A DNA stretch of 64,000 bases from Corallococcus interemptor (lineage in GTDB: Bacteria; Myxococcota; Myxococcia; Myxococcales; Myxococcaceae). Position 1 is the stretch's first letter. The number at the start of each line of letters is the position of its first letter. Under the pieces are notes generated by a model. It searched no databases. It had not been told where the DNA came from and saw nothing but the letters and a program-made list of their open reading frames with translations. The stretch is taken from positions 1 to 64,000 of the forward strand of contig NZ_RAWM01000004.1 in assembly GCF_003668875.1 (NCBI RefSeq), given 5' to 3'. The position numbers and the translations under genes were made by a program. This document shows, piece by piece, positions 25,031 to 33,580 of this stretch.

Positions 25031-25376
25031 CGGGCAGGGGGTTTCCGTGCTCGGGGGCCTTCAAGACGGGCAGCGGCCGCGACGCCTTCGCCGGCGGCCC
25101 TCGTCACCCACGCTCCAAGCCTCCGGGCTCACGGGCCACGGGAGGTTCGAGCGCTCGGCTGTTCTCGATGGCCCGGTGAAAGCGTTCTTCAGCCGGGGTC
25201 TTTGCAAACCGCGGCGGAAGTGAACACTTCCCCTGGCGACAAGGGCCTCCAGAGCCCCCGGCCGGCCGTCTCCCCCATGCTTCCGTTTTCCCGAAGCATC
25301 GCGTCCGGATTCTCTATTTGCCGAAGAGTGCCCGCGCTCCTATTTGAGAGGGGTTGGCTCCCCGTGCCTTCCCCAG
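25031..25376. other. Divergent intergenic region with two dyads
   Basis: 346 bp between the lipoprotein gene and the TerC gene. It holds the palindrome listed separately at 25216-25231 and a hairpin ATGCTTC (25277-25283)/GAAGCAT (25293-25299) in the likely TerC leader. I see no coding sequence and no GGGGAGTAG...CCTACC core of the manganese yybP-ykoY riboswitch. Confidence 0.5.
25216..25231. promoter_or_regulatory. Palindrome GGAAGTG-AA-CACTTCC, operator candidate
   Basis: A 7+7 bp perfect dyad with a two-base centre, about 145 bp upstream of the TerC gene and 185 bp upstream of the lipoprotein gene. The short spacer fits a protein-binding operator better than an RNA hairpin. The regulator is unknown. 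Confidence 0.35.
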
Positions 25377-26372
25377 GTGAACGTCTTGGAATCCTTCCAA
25401 ACCATCGGCAGCCCCCTCTTGTGGGGCGGCTTCATCGCGTTTGTCTTCGCGATGCTCGCGCTGGACCTCGGTGTGTTCCACCGCAAGGCCCACACCGTGA
25501 GCTTCAAGGAGGCCGGCGCCTGGAGCGCGGTGTGGGTGAGCCTGGCGCTGACGTTCAACGGCTTCCTGTGGTGGCGCTATGGCTCCGGGCCGGGGATGGA
25601 GTTCCTCACCGGCTACCTCATCGAGAAGTCGCTCTCCGTCGACAACATCTTCGTCTTCGTCGTCATCTTCTCCACGATGAAGGTGCCGGCGCTGTACCAG
25701 CACCGGGTCCTCTTCTGGGGCATCCTGAGCGCGCTGGTGCTGCGCGCGGCGATGATCTTCGCGGGCGTGGCGATGCTGGAGCGCTTCCACTGGCTCATCT
25801 ACGTCTTCGGCGCCTTCCTCATCCTCACGGGCGTGAAGCTCTTCATCCAGCGCAACCACGAGGAGCACCCGGAGGACGGCTGGCTGATGCGCACCGCCCG
25901 CCGCGTGATTCCCTCCACGCCGAACTTCCACGGGCAGCACTTCTTCACGGTGGAGAACGGCCGCAGGCTGGCGACGCCGCTGCTCATGGCGCTGATGCTG
26001 GTGGAGGCGTCCGACGTGCTCTTCGCGCTGGACTCCATCCCCGCCATCTTCGCGGTGACGCGCGACCCGTTCATCGTCTTCACGTCGAACATCTTCGCCA
26101 TCCTGGGCCTGCGCTCGCTCTTCTTCCTGATGGCCGGCGCGATGGAGAAGTTCACCTACCTGAAGGTCGGCCTGTCCGGAGTCCTCGTGTTCGTGGGCGC
26201 GAAGATGGCGCTGGTGGACGTGGTGCACCTGTCGCCGGCGGTGTCCCTGGGCGTCATCGCGCTGGTGCTGGGCGCCAGCATCGTGGCCTCGCTGGTGAAG
26301 GCCAAGAACACGCCGCCGCACGCGCCCAACGGTGAGAACGCGCCGAACACGCCGGCGCCCGCGAAGAGCTGA
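25377..26372 (+). CDS. TerC/Alx family integral membrane protein
   Basis: 331 residues from GTG 25377; a TTG at 25344 would add 11 residues. About seven to nine membrane segments carry the TerC signatures: ALDLGVFHRKAH near the N-terminus, SLSVDNIFVFVVIF with the acidic D-N pair, and the symmetry-related ASDVLFALDSIPAIFAVTRDPF. Family members such as Alx and MeeF-type proteins export manganese or metallate secreted enzymes; the tellurite label is historical. The cytoplasmic C-terminus is basic and Pro/Ala-rich. It is followed by a strong intrinsic terminator. Confidence 0.92.
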   Translation: MNVLESFQTIGSPLLWGGFIAFVFAMLALDLGVFHRKAHTVSFKEAGAWSAVWVSLALTFNGFLWWRYGSGPGMEFLTGYLIEKSLSVDNIFVFVVIFSTMKVPALYQHRVLFWGILSALVLRAAMIFAGVAMLERFHWLIYVFGAFLILTGVKLFIQRNHEEHPEDGWLMRTARRVIPSTPNFHGQHFFTVENGRRLATPLLMALMLVEASDVLFALDSIPAIFAVTRDPFIVFTSNIFAILGLRSLFFLMAGAMEKFTYLKVGLSGVLVFVGAKMALVDVVHLSPAVSLGVIALVLGASIVASLVKAKNTPPHAPNGENAPNTPAPAKS

Positions 26373-26426
26373 CGCTCCAGCGGAACAGACTTTACGGCTG
26401 TGGGTCCCATGGGGTGTGGGGCTCCG

Positions 26427-26470
26427 GGCCCGGGCCCTCGAAGTGCATGGGGGTCCGGGCCTCTTTTTTT
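26427..26470 (+). terminator. Rho-independent terminator of the TerC gene
   Basis: GGCCCGGGCCC (26427-26437) pairs with GGGTCCGGGCC (26451-26461), 11 bp with one G-T wobble and a 13-nt loop, followed by TCTTTTTTT (26462-26470). The T-run touches the stop codon of the convergent YacL-like gene. Confidence 0.88.
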
Positions 26471-26808
26471 CAGTGGGCCCGGGACAGCTCCATGAACTCC
26501 AGCCAGGAGCGGATGGCGTCCTCGAACTCCTCCAGGGGCAGGTCCTGGGAGCGGCCGGGGATGGCCACCTCGCTGTGGATGGAGGCCCGCGCCCGGTTGA
26601 GCTCCAGGCTCCAGGTGTCGCCGGTGACGTCCCAGCGCTCCCTGCGTCCCTGCCGCAGTGACGCCAGCACGTTCAGCATCCCCTGCGCCCGGTTCGCGTC
26701 CGGCCGCAGCTCCTGGGCAAGGTAGTCCGCCAGCACGTCGTCGGGCGGCAGGCCACTCACGACCGCCCGTCCCTGCTGATCCCACGTGAATCGCAATGTC
26801 CTGGGCAC
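26470..26808 (-). CDS. YacL-like (UPF0231) small acidic protein
   Basis: 112 residues with no signal peptide. The VTGDTWSLELNRARASI strand region and the C-terminal LEEFEDAIRSWLEFMEL helix resemble the YacL/UPF0231 family, whose function is unknown. The match is by pattern only. It converges on the TerC gene, so the TerC terminator hairpin lies immediately beyond its stop. No operon partner. Confidence 0.6.
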   Translation of the reverse strand: MPRTLRFTWDQQGRAVVSGLPPDDVLADYLAQELRPDANRAQGMLNVLASLRQGRRERWDVTGDTWSLELNRARASIHSEVAIPGRSQDLPLEEFEDAIRSWLEFMELSRAH

Positions 26809-26948
26809 GGACGTGAAGGTCGCACAGACGGTGGATCGCAGGCCACGACCCGCCCCCGTCGATTGCGCCGGAACCCGACACTGCGGCGCCGCCGCGTGCG
26901 GCAGCCAACGGGCGTCTCCGCCTCGCGAGCAGGCCCGTGTCGGACGCT

Positions 26949-26992
26949 GGAAAAGCGAAAGGCCGTGAGCCCCTGGGGACTCACGGCCTTTC
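26949..26992 (-). terminator. Rho-independent terminator of tRNA-Val
   Basis: GAAAGGCCGTGAG (26957-26969) and CTCACGGCCTTTC (26980-26992) form a perfect 13-bp stem with a 10-nt loop. On the minus strand it is followed by GCTTTTCC. It lies directly downstream of the tRNA gene. Confidence 0.82.
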
Positions 26993-26997
26993 TTGAG

Positions 26998-27069
26998 TGG
27001 GCGCGGCAGGTTTCGAACCTGCGACCCCTGCCGTGTGAAGGCAGTGCTCTACCGCTGAGCTACGCGCCC
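26998..27069 (-). tRNA. tRNA-Val (anticodon CAC)
   Basis: 72 nt on the minus strand. The acceptor stem GGGCGCG/CGCGCCC has discriminator A at 26998. The D-arm is GCTC...GAGC, the anticodon stem CTGCC/GGCAG encloses the loop TTCACAC (anticodon CAC, reading GTG), and the T-arm contains GGTTCGAAACC. CCA is not encoded. It is followed by an intrinsic terminator. There are no other tRNAs in the window and no sign of integration at it. Confidence 0.95.
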
Positions 27070-27153
27070 TGCTGTCTGCCGTCCGCCGCGCGACCCGTGC
27101 GCAACGAACGCGGCGGTAAATGCCATTCGCCTGCGCGAGTGTCAACGCCTTTT

Positions 27154-27438
27154 CTAGGAGGATTCTTCCGCGAGCTCCTCCAGCTTCGCGTCCAGCTCAC
27201 GCAGCCGGCGCTTGAGGCCCGCGAGCTGCTTCCCCACGGCCTTGAAGTCCCCCTTCGGCGCGAAGTGCAGGGCCTTCATGACCTCTTCCTGTCCGCGGTC
27301 CAGGGCCTGCTTGCCGCGCTGGACGCGGCCAATGGCCTGGGCCAGGGCCAGGGCGCGCTTCTCGTCGGCCATGAGCTTCTCCATGGCCATGCTGGAGAGC
27401 CCCAGCGCCTGCTTCTTCAAGTCGTCCCGGATGCCCAT
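27154..27438 (-). CDS. Small coiled-coil protein of unknown function
   Basis: 94 residues, almost wholly helical and charged; heptad-like repeats at about 60-94 end in KRRLRELDAKLEELAEESS. ATG 27438 begins MGIRDDLKKQALG. It starts 14 bp after the SCP2-domain gene stops, in the same direction, and precedes the tRNA. I do not recognise a family. High GC and codon bias match the neighbours, so it looks like a real host gene. Confidence 0.72.
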   Translation of the reverse strand: MGIRDDLKKQALGLSSMAMEKLMADEKRALALAQAIGRVQRGKQALDRGQEEVMKALHFAPKGDFKAVGKQLAGLKRRLRELDAKLEELAEESS

Positions 27439-27452
27439 GGTGGCGGTGTCTT

Positions 27453-27878
27453 TCAGGGACCGTCAGCGAACTCGGTCTTCAGCGCGGCGAAGACGCGGTC
27501 CGCGATGCCCTTGTAGCGCATGCGTTCGATGAGCGGCTGCAGGTCCCCCCGCATGGAGATGCGGCGCTTGAGCACCGCCTCCACGGGGTCCAGCGTGCCC
27601 AGGAGCAGCTGCTTCCAGACGGAATACGGCGCGCGGGCCAGGTACACCGGCTCCAGCTCGTCCAGGTCGTCCGGATCCGACAGCACGCGGGCCCGCTTGA
27701 TGTCGCAGTCCCCGGGCTCCACGTGGATGACGAAGGGCTTGTCCAGCTTGCCCTTCTCCGCGTCGATGACGGCCCCGAAGTCGCCCTTCCAGCCCTTGCC
27801 GGCGATGGCGCACTCCGGATCTGCATTGGTCAGCCGGACGGCCTCGTCCAGCCACTCCTTCGACGGAAACTTCGGCAT
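27453..27878 (-). CDS. SCP2 sterol-carrier-like domain protein
   Basis: 141 residues that look like a single SCP2/sterol-transfer domain: WLDEAVRLTNADPECAIAGKGWKGDFGAVID, FVIHVEPGDCDIKRARV, YSVWKQLLLGTLDPVEAVLKRRISMRGDLQPLIE. Such domains bind hydrophobic ligands and, in bacteria, often accompany lipid metabolism. It lies between a short Hsp70 and a coiled-coil protein, 9 bp after the Hsp70 stop, so the three are probably co-transcribed. Ligand unknown. Confidence 0.8.
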   Translation of the reverse strand: MPKFPSKEWLDEAVRLTNADPECAIAGKGWKGDFGAVIDAEKGKLDKPFVIHVEPGDCDIKRARVLSDPDDLDELEPVYLARAPYSVWKQLLLGTLDPVEAVLKRRISMRGDLQPLIERMRYKGIADRVFAALKTEFADGP

Positions 27879-27887
27879 CGCGCCTCC

Positions 27888-29513
27888 CTACCCCCTGCGG
27901 AAGATGCTCTTGATGCTGGAGAAGAGCCCCCGGTCGTCGTTGCTCGCCCCGCTGCTGCTCGACGGGGCGGCCTGCGCGTTGCGCGAGGCGACTTCCTGCA
28001 GGGCCTTCTTCAACTGCTCGGGCGTGTCGCGGGTGGCCAGATCCACCTTGCGCGACATCCCGCTCGCGTCCTCCACCTGCACCTGGAGCAGACACTCCTC
28101 GGTGAGGCGGAAGTCGATCTTCCGGCCCGCGGCGGCGGCCGGCACCCGGACGGTGCCCAGGTATTCGTTGTCCACCATCAGGTCGCTGTCGCCCTGGTAG
28201 ATGTCCAGCTCGATGAAGGACGAGCCCGGCTGCTGCGGCGGCGGCAGGCGGAAGCTCTTCACCATCGGGATCAGCGAGTTCTTCTCGATGATGCGCTTCA
28301 CGCGGCCGTTGGGCATCGCGTAGCCAATGGGCATGGACAGCGCGTCCAGCAGCGTCACCGCGTCGATGCTGCCCAGCGAGTCGCCCAGGAGCGCCGCGCC
28401 CAGGGCCACGCACTCGTCCGGGTGCACGCCCTTGCGCGGGGCCTTGCCGAAGTGGGCCTGGATCTTCTGCTGGACCAGCGGCATGCGGCTCTGGCCGCCC
28501 ACCAGGATGATCTCGTCGATCTCCGAGCGGCTGATGCCCTTCTCCGCGAGCACGCGGTCGCAGATGTCGAAGGTGCGGTCCACCAGGTCGCCGGTGAGGT
28601 TGTTGAGGTAGTCGCGGGTCAGCGGGATGCGCAGATCCAGCGGCTTGCCCTTGCGCTCTTCGATGTAGGGCAGGTCGATGACGACGTTGGGGATCAGCGT
28701 CAGGTCGATCTTCGCGGCCTCGGCGGCGTTCTTGATGCGCTGGAGGGCGATGGGGCTTTCGGTCAGGTCGACCTTGGTCTCGTCGCGGAAGCGCTCCAGC
28801 ACGTACTCCATGATGCGGTTGTCGAAGTCCGCGCCGCCCAGGAACGAGTCGCCGCCCGTGGCCAGCACCTCGAAGACGTTGCCGGCCAGGTGCAGCACGC
28901 TGACGTCGAAGGTGCCGCCGCCCAGGTCATAGACGAGGACCTTCTGGTCCAGGCCCCGGTTGAAGCCGTAGGCCAGCGCCGCGGCGGTGGGCTCGTTGAC
29001 GATGCGCTTGACGTCGAAGCCGGCCAGCCGCCCCGCTTCCTTCACGGCGTTGCGCTGGTTGTCGTTGTAGTAGGCCGGGACGGAGATGACGGCCGCGTCG
29101 ATGGGGCCGCCCAGGAACTGCTCCGCGATCGTCTTCAGCTGCGACAGCACGAAGCTGGAGACCTGCGGCAGCGTGTAGAGCTTGCCGCCCAGGGTGACGG
29201 CGGTGTCCCCGTTGGCGTCCTCGACGATGTCGTAGGGGAAGTACCCCTTGAGGTCCTCGACGGCCTTCGAGTGGTACTTGCGGCCGATCAGGCGCTTGGT
29301 GCCCCAAAGGGTGTTCTTGGGGTTGGTCACCATCTGGTCCTTGGCGACGCCGCCGACCAGCAGGTCGTTCTTGGCGGACAGCGCGACCACGGAGGGCAGG
29401 ATGAGGTTGCCGCGGTCCGTGGGGACGATCTTCGGGATGCGGTTGCGCACGGACGCCACCAGGGTGTTGGTGGTGCCCAGGTCAATCCCGACGATGCGAG
29501 GTCTGTCCGCCAT
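27888..29513 (-). CDS. Short Hsp70 (DnaK-like) chaperone
   Basis: 541 residues from ATG 29513; the TTG at 29522 would add three. The full Hsp70 nucleotide-binding domain is present: VGIDLGTTNTLVA, ISVPAYYNDNQR, VNEPTAAALAYG, VYDLGGGTFDVSVL and EIILVGGQSRMP. The substrate-binding part is short and ends in a Ser-rich linker and a basic tail (SSIKSIFRRG), so the helical lid of the roughly 640-residue DnaK is missing. No dnaJ or grpE is nearby. It is probably a specialised chaperone rather than the housekeeping DnaK, and heads an operon with the SCP2 protein. Confidence 0.9.
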   Translation of the reverse strand: MADRPRIVGIDLGTTNTLVASVRNRIPKIVPTDRGNLILPSVVALSAKNDLLVGGVAKDQMVTNPKNTLWGTKRLIGRKYHSKAVEDLKGYFPYDIVEDANGDTAVTLGGKLYTLPQVSSFVLSQLKTIAEQFLGGPIDAAVISVPAYYNDNQRNAVKEAGRLAGFDVKRIVNEPTAAALAYGFNRGLDQKVLVYDLGGGTFDVSVLHLAGNVFEVLATGGDSFLGGADFDNRIMEYVLERFRDETKVDLTESPIALQRIKNAAEAAKIDLTLIPNVVIDLPYIEERKGKPLDLRIPLTRDYLNNLTGDLVDRTFDICDRVLAEKGISRSEIDEIILVGGQSRMPLVQQKIQAHFGKAPRKGVHPDECVALGAALLGDSLGSIDAVTLLDALSMPIGYAMPNGRVKRIIEKNSLIPMVKSFRLPPPQQPGSSFIELDIYQGDSDLMVDNEYLGTVRVPAAAAGRKIDFRLTEECLLQVQVEDASGMSRKVDLATRDTPEQLKKALQEVASRNAQAAPSSSSGASNDDRGLFSSIKSIFRRG

Positions 29514-29666
29514 GAAGGTCAACGTGCACGGCTCAGGGGGAGGCCGCGCCCGTCCTCACTCTCTAGCACGTCGAGCCGGCGCGTGCGCGTTTCTAGGCGG
29601 ATGCTTCCTCCCTGACTGTAGTTCTGGCCAGCCCGCCCACCAGGGGGGCTGATGGCTGGGAGGGGC

Positions 29667-31712
29667 CTACAGGTCCCGGTCCGGATCCGGCCCCAGGTCG
29701 CGCAGGCGGATGGGCCCGTCGGGCTCCGGGGGCGGGAGGGCGTCACACACCGCGTCAGGCCCCACGGGCAGCTCGGACAGGAAGCGCGACGGGGTGAGCA
29801 GGAGCCGCCCGTCCTCCCGGGGCAGCGAGGTGTGGGGGTACACGAGCCACAGCGCCTCCCGGGCCCGGGTGACCGCGACATAGAAGAGCCGCCGCTCCTC
29901 TTCCTCGTTTTCCGGGTCGCGGGTGGCGAGCGACAGGGGGAAGCGCCCATCCGTGAGGCCCAGCACGAAGACGGTCCGCCACTCCAGCCCCTTGGCCTGA
30001 TGGACGGTGGTGAGGGTGAGCACGTCGTCGGGGGCCTCACCGTCCAGGGCCGCCCGGGCGGAGAACTCGGCCACCAGGGCGATGGCGGACAGGAAGCGGG
30101 GCACGTCCTCGAAGCGGCCGGCGAACTCCTGGAGCTGGCGCAGGTCCTCCGCGTGGGAGTCCTCCGGACCCGAAGGCTCGCGCGCCGCCAGCACGTCCGC
30201 GAGCAGCGCGCCGGGGCTCCGGACGCCCTGGCCGGACAGGGTGGTCATCAGGGCCTGGAAGCGCTGGAACCCGGCCTGGGCCTTGCGCGGCACGTGGCCC
30301 TGGACGTCCGGGTGGGCCAGCGCGTCCGGGAGGGACAGCTCCAGGGGCAGCGCGGCCAGGGCGGTCCACAGGTGCTCCGTGCTGGCGGTGCCCACGCCCG
30401 GGAGCTTCCGCGCGAGCCGCTTGAAGGCCAGCTCGTCGTTCCGGTTGTGCGCCCAGCGCAGGTGGGCGAGCGCGTCCTTGACGTGGGCCTGTTCGAAGAA
30501 GCGCACCCCGGAGCGCACTCGGAACGGCACCCCGTGGCGCGTCAGCTCCAACTGGAGCTCCAGGGAGTGCAGGTGGGCGCGGTACAGCACCGCCATGGAC
30601 TCCAGCCGGTGCCCCCGGGCGCGCAGCTCCAGGACGCGCTCGGCGATGAAGGCGGCCTGGGCCTTCACGTCGCGGGTGGGCACCACCTGGGGCACGGGGC
30701 CGGGCGCGGCGTCGGACACGAGTTCCTTGGGGAACTGGCGCGTGTTGCGCGCGATGACGGCGTTGGCCAGCCGCAGCACCTGGGGCGTGGAGCGGTAGTT
30801 GCGCGTGAGCGGGTAGATGCCGCAGCCGGGGTAGCGCTGGGGGAAGTCGATGATGTTGGTGAACGCCGCGCCCCGGAAGCTGTAGATGGACTGGCAGTCG
30901 TCGCCCACGACGGTGAGGTTCTTGCGCTCGCCCACGAGCAGGTCCACGAGATCGCCCTGGAGGCGGTTCGTGTCCTGGAACTCGTCCACGAGCACGCCCT
31001 GGAAGCGCCCGGTGAGCTCCGCGCGGACGGACGGGTGGTCCTCCAGCAGCCGCTTCAGGTGCGCGAGCAGGTCGTCGTAGTCCATCAGGTGCAGCTGGGC
31101 CTTGCGCTGCTGGAAGCGGCGCGCGGTGGCGAACACCTCCGGGGCCACGGGCAGCATCTCCCGGCGCCGGTCCACCAGCACCTGGGACACGGGCTGCTGG
31201 AGGTTCGTGGCCAGCGACACCAGGTCCAGCAGCGCGTCCGGGCGCGGGAAGCGCTTGTCGCTTCTGAGCTTCCGCTCCGCCAGGCACGTGGCCATCAGGT
31301 CGCGCGCGTCCTCGCGGTCCAGCACCGTGAAGCCGGTGGAGAAGCCCAGCGCGCCCGCGTGCTGGCGCAGCAGCACGTGCGCCGCGTGGTGGAAGGTGCC
31401 GCCCAGCAGGCTGCCCACGTCCGCGAAGCCGCCGGCCAGCTCCTCCACGCGGCGGATCATCTCGCGCGCGGCCTTGTTGGTGAAGGTGAGCAGCAGCAGC
31501 GAGGACGGCGGCACGCCCCGCTCCAGCATGCGCGCCACGCGGTACGTGAGCGTGCGCGTCTTGCCGGAGCCCGCCCCGGCGATGACGAGCACGGGCCCCT
31601 CCCCTGCTTCCACGGCCGCGCGCTGCTCGTCGTTGAGCGCGCCGTCCAGGTCCAGACGGCGCGCGGGCGCTCCGGAGGGGACGGCGTGGTTCAGCGGCAG
31701 GGGGGCGGCCAT
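29667..31712 (-). CDS. UvrD/Rep-type superfamily 1 DNA helicase
   Basis: 681 residues, a 3'-5' SF1 helicase of the UvrD/PcrA/Rep group. The motifs appear in order: LNDEQRAAVEA (Q motif), IAGAGSGKTRTL (Walker A), LLTFTNKAA (Ia), LVDEFQDTN (II), VVGDDCQSIYSFRGA (III), LTRNYRS (IV), LTTVHQAKGLEW (V) and LFYVAVTRARE (VI). The C-terminal tail is short and Pro-rich, without the UvrD Tudor-like tail. Transcribed alone; its cellular role in repair or replication restart cannot be separated by sequence. Confidence 0.93.
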   Translation of the reverse strand: MAAPLPLNHAVPSGAPARRLDLDGALNDEQRAAVEAGEGPVLVIAGAGSGKTRTLTYRVARMLERGVPPSSLLLLTFTNKAAREMIRRVEELAGGFADVGSLLGGTFHHAAHVLLRQHAGALGFSTGFTVLDREDARDLMATCLAERKLRSDKRFPRPDALLDLVSLATNLQQPVSQVLVDRRREMLPVAPEVFATARRFQQRKAQLHLMDYDDLLAHLKRLLEDHPSVRAELTGRFQGVLVDEFQDTNRLQGDLVDLLVGERKNLTVVGDDCQSIYSFRGAAFTNIIDFPQRYPGCGIYPLTRNYRSTPQVLRLANAVIARNTRQFPKELVSDAAPGPVPQVVPTRDVKAQAAFIAERVLELRARGHRLESMAVLYRAHLHSLELQLELTRHGVPFRVRSGVRFFEQAHVKDALAHLRWAHNRNDELAFKRLARKLPGVGTASTEHLWTALAALPLELSLPDALAHPDVQGHVPRKAQAGFQRFQALMTTLSGQGVRSPGALLADVLAAREPSGPEDSHAEDLRQLQEFAGRFEDVPRFLSAIALVAEFSARAALDGEAPDDVLTLTTVHQAKGLEWRTVFVLGLTDGRFPLSLATRDPENEEEERRLFYVAVTRAREALWLVYPHTSLPREDGRLLLTPSRFLSELPVGPDAVCDALPPPEPDGPIRLRDLGPDPDRDL

Positions 31713-31758
31713 GGGGGGCTGGGACTCTAACCGCCGTCGCCGGGTCCGCCAGTCCGTC

Positions 31759-33447
31759 TCAGGGAGGGGTGGATCCAGCCAACCGGGAGGCCGCCGCGGC
31801 GCGGACCTCCGGGGACGGATCTCGCTCGCGGGCCAGCTCCAGCAGCAGCGTGCCCACGGGCTTGGGCAGCTTCGCGCTGGAGGCCTGCTGGAGCGCCTGG
31901 GTGCGCTCCTTCACGCCCTGCGACAGGCGCTCGGCGACCTGTTGATCCGCGCAGGTGCGCACGCCGGGGTGCTGCTGGCGCAGCAGCAGCTCCGCGTCCG
32001 CGAGCTTCGCCTCGGCGAGCCGGATGGCGTCCTGGGCGGTGCGCTCGAAGTCGGCCAGGTCCTCGGGGAACTCCGTCTTCTGGCCGCGGACCCGGGCGAT
32101 GGCCTGGGCCGCGAAGCGCGCGTCCACCACCGCCGCGCAGAGCTGACGGGCGGACGCCAGGGGCACCCCACCCTCCGCGGACACGTTCTCCTCGCGCGCC
32201 GTGGTCTGCGCCCACACCGCGAGCTGCCGGGCCGCCACCGCCGAGGAGAACGCCTGCTGGCGCTGCTCGCGCAGCTGCACCCAGCGCCAGAGCACCAGCG
32301 GATCCGTGCCGCCGGATTCATAAACGCGCTGGTACTGGCTGGCGGCCTGCTCCACCTGGCCGCTCAGGTCCAGCAGCGCCGCCACGGTGATGTAGAGCTC
32401 CGGGCTGCTGGCGCGCTCGCGCAGGGACTCCAGGCGCGAGGCGACCTCATAGGCGGCCACCGGAGCGGGCAGCGCGGAGAGCACCGAGCGCAGCGACGAC
32501 AGCGCGTTCTGACGGATCAGCGGGTTGCGAGCGGTGCGCAGCGCCTCCAGCAGCGGATCCACCGCGCGCACGGAGACATGCTGGCCCAGCTCCTCCGCCG
32601 CCTGCCAGCGGTCCAGCGGATCCGGCGCCACGAGCGCGCGCTTCAGGTCCTCCAGGTCGCGCAGGTAGTGGCCCGCCTGCATCGCGCGGGCGGCGGGCTC
32701 GGTGCGGGCCAGGGCGCCCTGCTCCGCGCGGGCCCGGGCCAGGCGCGCGGGGAAGCCCGTCAGCTTGGGCCCCAGCGGGTGGGTCTTCACCTTCGCCTCG
32801 GCCTCGTCCACCAGCCCGGAGACGAGCAGCCCCTCCACCTCCAGCTCCAGCAGCTTGACGCGGACCTCCTCGCGGTGCGCGCCCGCGGGGAAGTCGCGCA
32901 GGTACGCGAAGAGCTTCCCGGCGTCCGTGGCCTGGGCGAAGGAGGTGTCGTCCAGCTTGCGCTCCAGCTCCTCGCGGCGCGCGCCGGCGGCCTCGCCCTG
33001 GAGCAGCCGAGACACGCGCTGCGGGTCGGTGGTCGTCTGGAGCTCGCGCTCCTGGGCCGCCTGGAGCTTCGCGCGCGCCTCGTCGCGGTGGGCGCCGTCG
33101 GGGTGCTCGGCGAGGAACTGCCGCCACCCGGCCTCCGAGTCCGCCTCCTTCGCGACGTTGAAGCGCAGGCCCTCCAGCAGCGTCTGCGCCCGCTGCCGCT
33201 GCGGCGCGTCCGGGTACGTCTCCAGGAAGCGCTTGTAGGCGATGACCGAGTGCAGCCGCTTCGCCTCGTCGAACTCCAGGCCCTCGATGCGCCCCTGGGC
33301 CGTCGTCGCCTCCGGATCCTCCGGGTGCTCGCGCAGGAACTCCTGGTAGGCCTGGACGGTGTCCAGCTCGCTGGCGCGCTCGAAGGACGTGTGCGAGCAA
33401 CCGGTGGCCAGGAGCACGAAGGCGAGGGCGCGGCGGAAGGTGGGCAT
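31759..33447 (-). CDS. Lipoprotein with TPR-like/HEAT-like repeats
   Basis: 562 residues from ATG 33447, preceded by GGAGGGG. The signal ends in the lipobox LLATGC. The N-terminal half has repeated helical pairs of about 45 residues built around YQEFLREHPEDPEA, YKRFLETYPDAPQ, WRQFLAEHPDGAH and FAYLRDFPAGAH (outer-membrane lipoprotein TPR style). A HEAT-like stretch (RWQAAEELGQ...PLLEALRTARNPLIRQNAL) and helical repeats follow. Probably a periplasm-facing scaffold. No specific function recognised. Confidence 0.75.
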   Translation of the reverse strand: MPTFRRALAFVLLATGCSHTSFERASELDTVQAYQEFLREHPEDPEATTAQGRIEGLEFDEAKRLHSVIAYKRFLETYPDAPQRQRAQTLLEGLRFNVAKEADSEAGWRQFLAEHPDGAHRDEARAKLQAAQERELQTTTDPQRVSRLLQGEAAGARREELERKLDDTSFAQATDAGKLFAYLRDFPAGAHREEVRVKLLELEVEGLLVSGLVDEAEAKVKTHPLGPKLTGFPARLARARAEQGALARTEPAARAMQAGHYLRDLEDLKRALVAPDPLDRWQAAEELGQHVSVRAVDPLLEALRTARNPLIRQNALSSLRSVLSALPAPVAAYEVASRLESLRERASSPELYITVAALLDLSGQVEQAASQYQRVYESGGTDPLVLWRWVQLREQRQQAFSSAVAARQLAVWAQTTAREENVSAEGGVPLASARQLCAAVVDARFAAQAIARVRGQKTEFPEDLADFERTAQDAIRLAEAKLADAELLLRQQHPGVRTCADQQVAERLSQGVKERTQALQQASSAKLPKPVGTLLLELARERDPSPEVRAAAASRLAGSTPP

Positions 33448-33580
33448 CCCCTCCAGCAATACCCCACCCGTCCCCTGTCGGAAACCCGAGCCGTCCCGCC
33501 CGGTTGCCTGGGTGGTTTTCTTGCCTACACGCACCAGCGGAGGGAGCCTCTATCCCAGGACGCTACAGGACGAGGTGGCC

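Noticed and set aside
25031..25376. Manganese yybP-ykoY riboswitch in front of the TerC-type gene
   Set aside because: Alx-type genes often carry one, but I found no GGGGAGTAG and CCTACC core, only a small hairpin and a palindrome.
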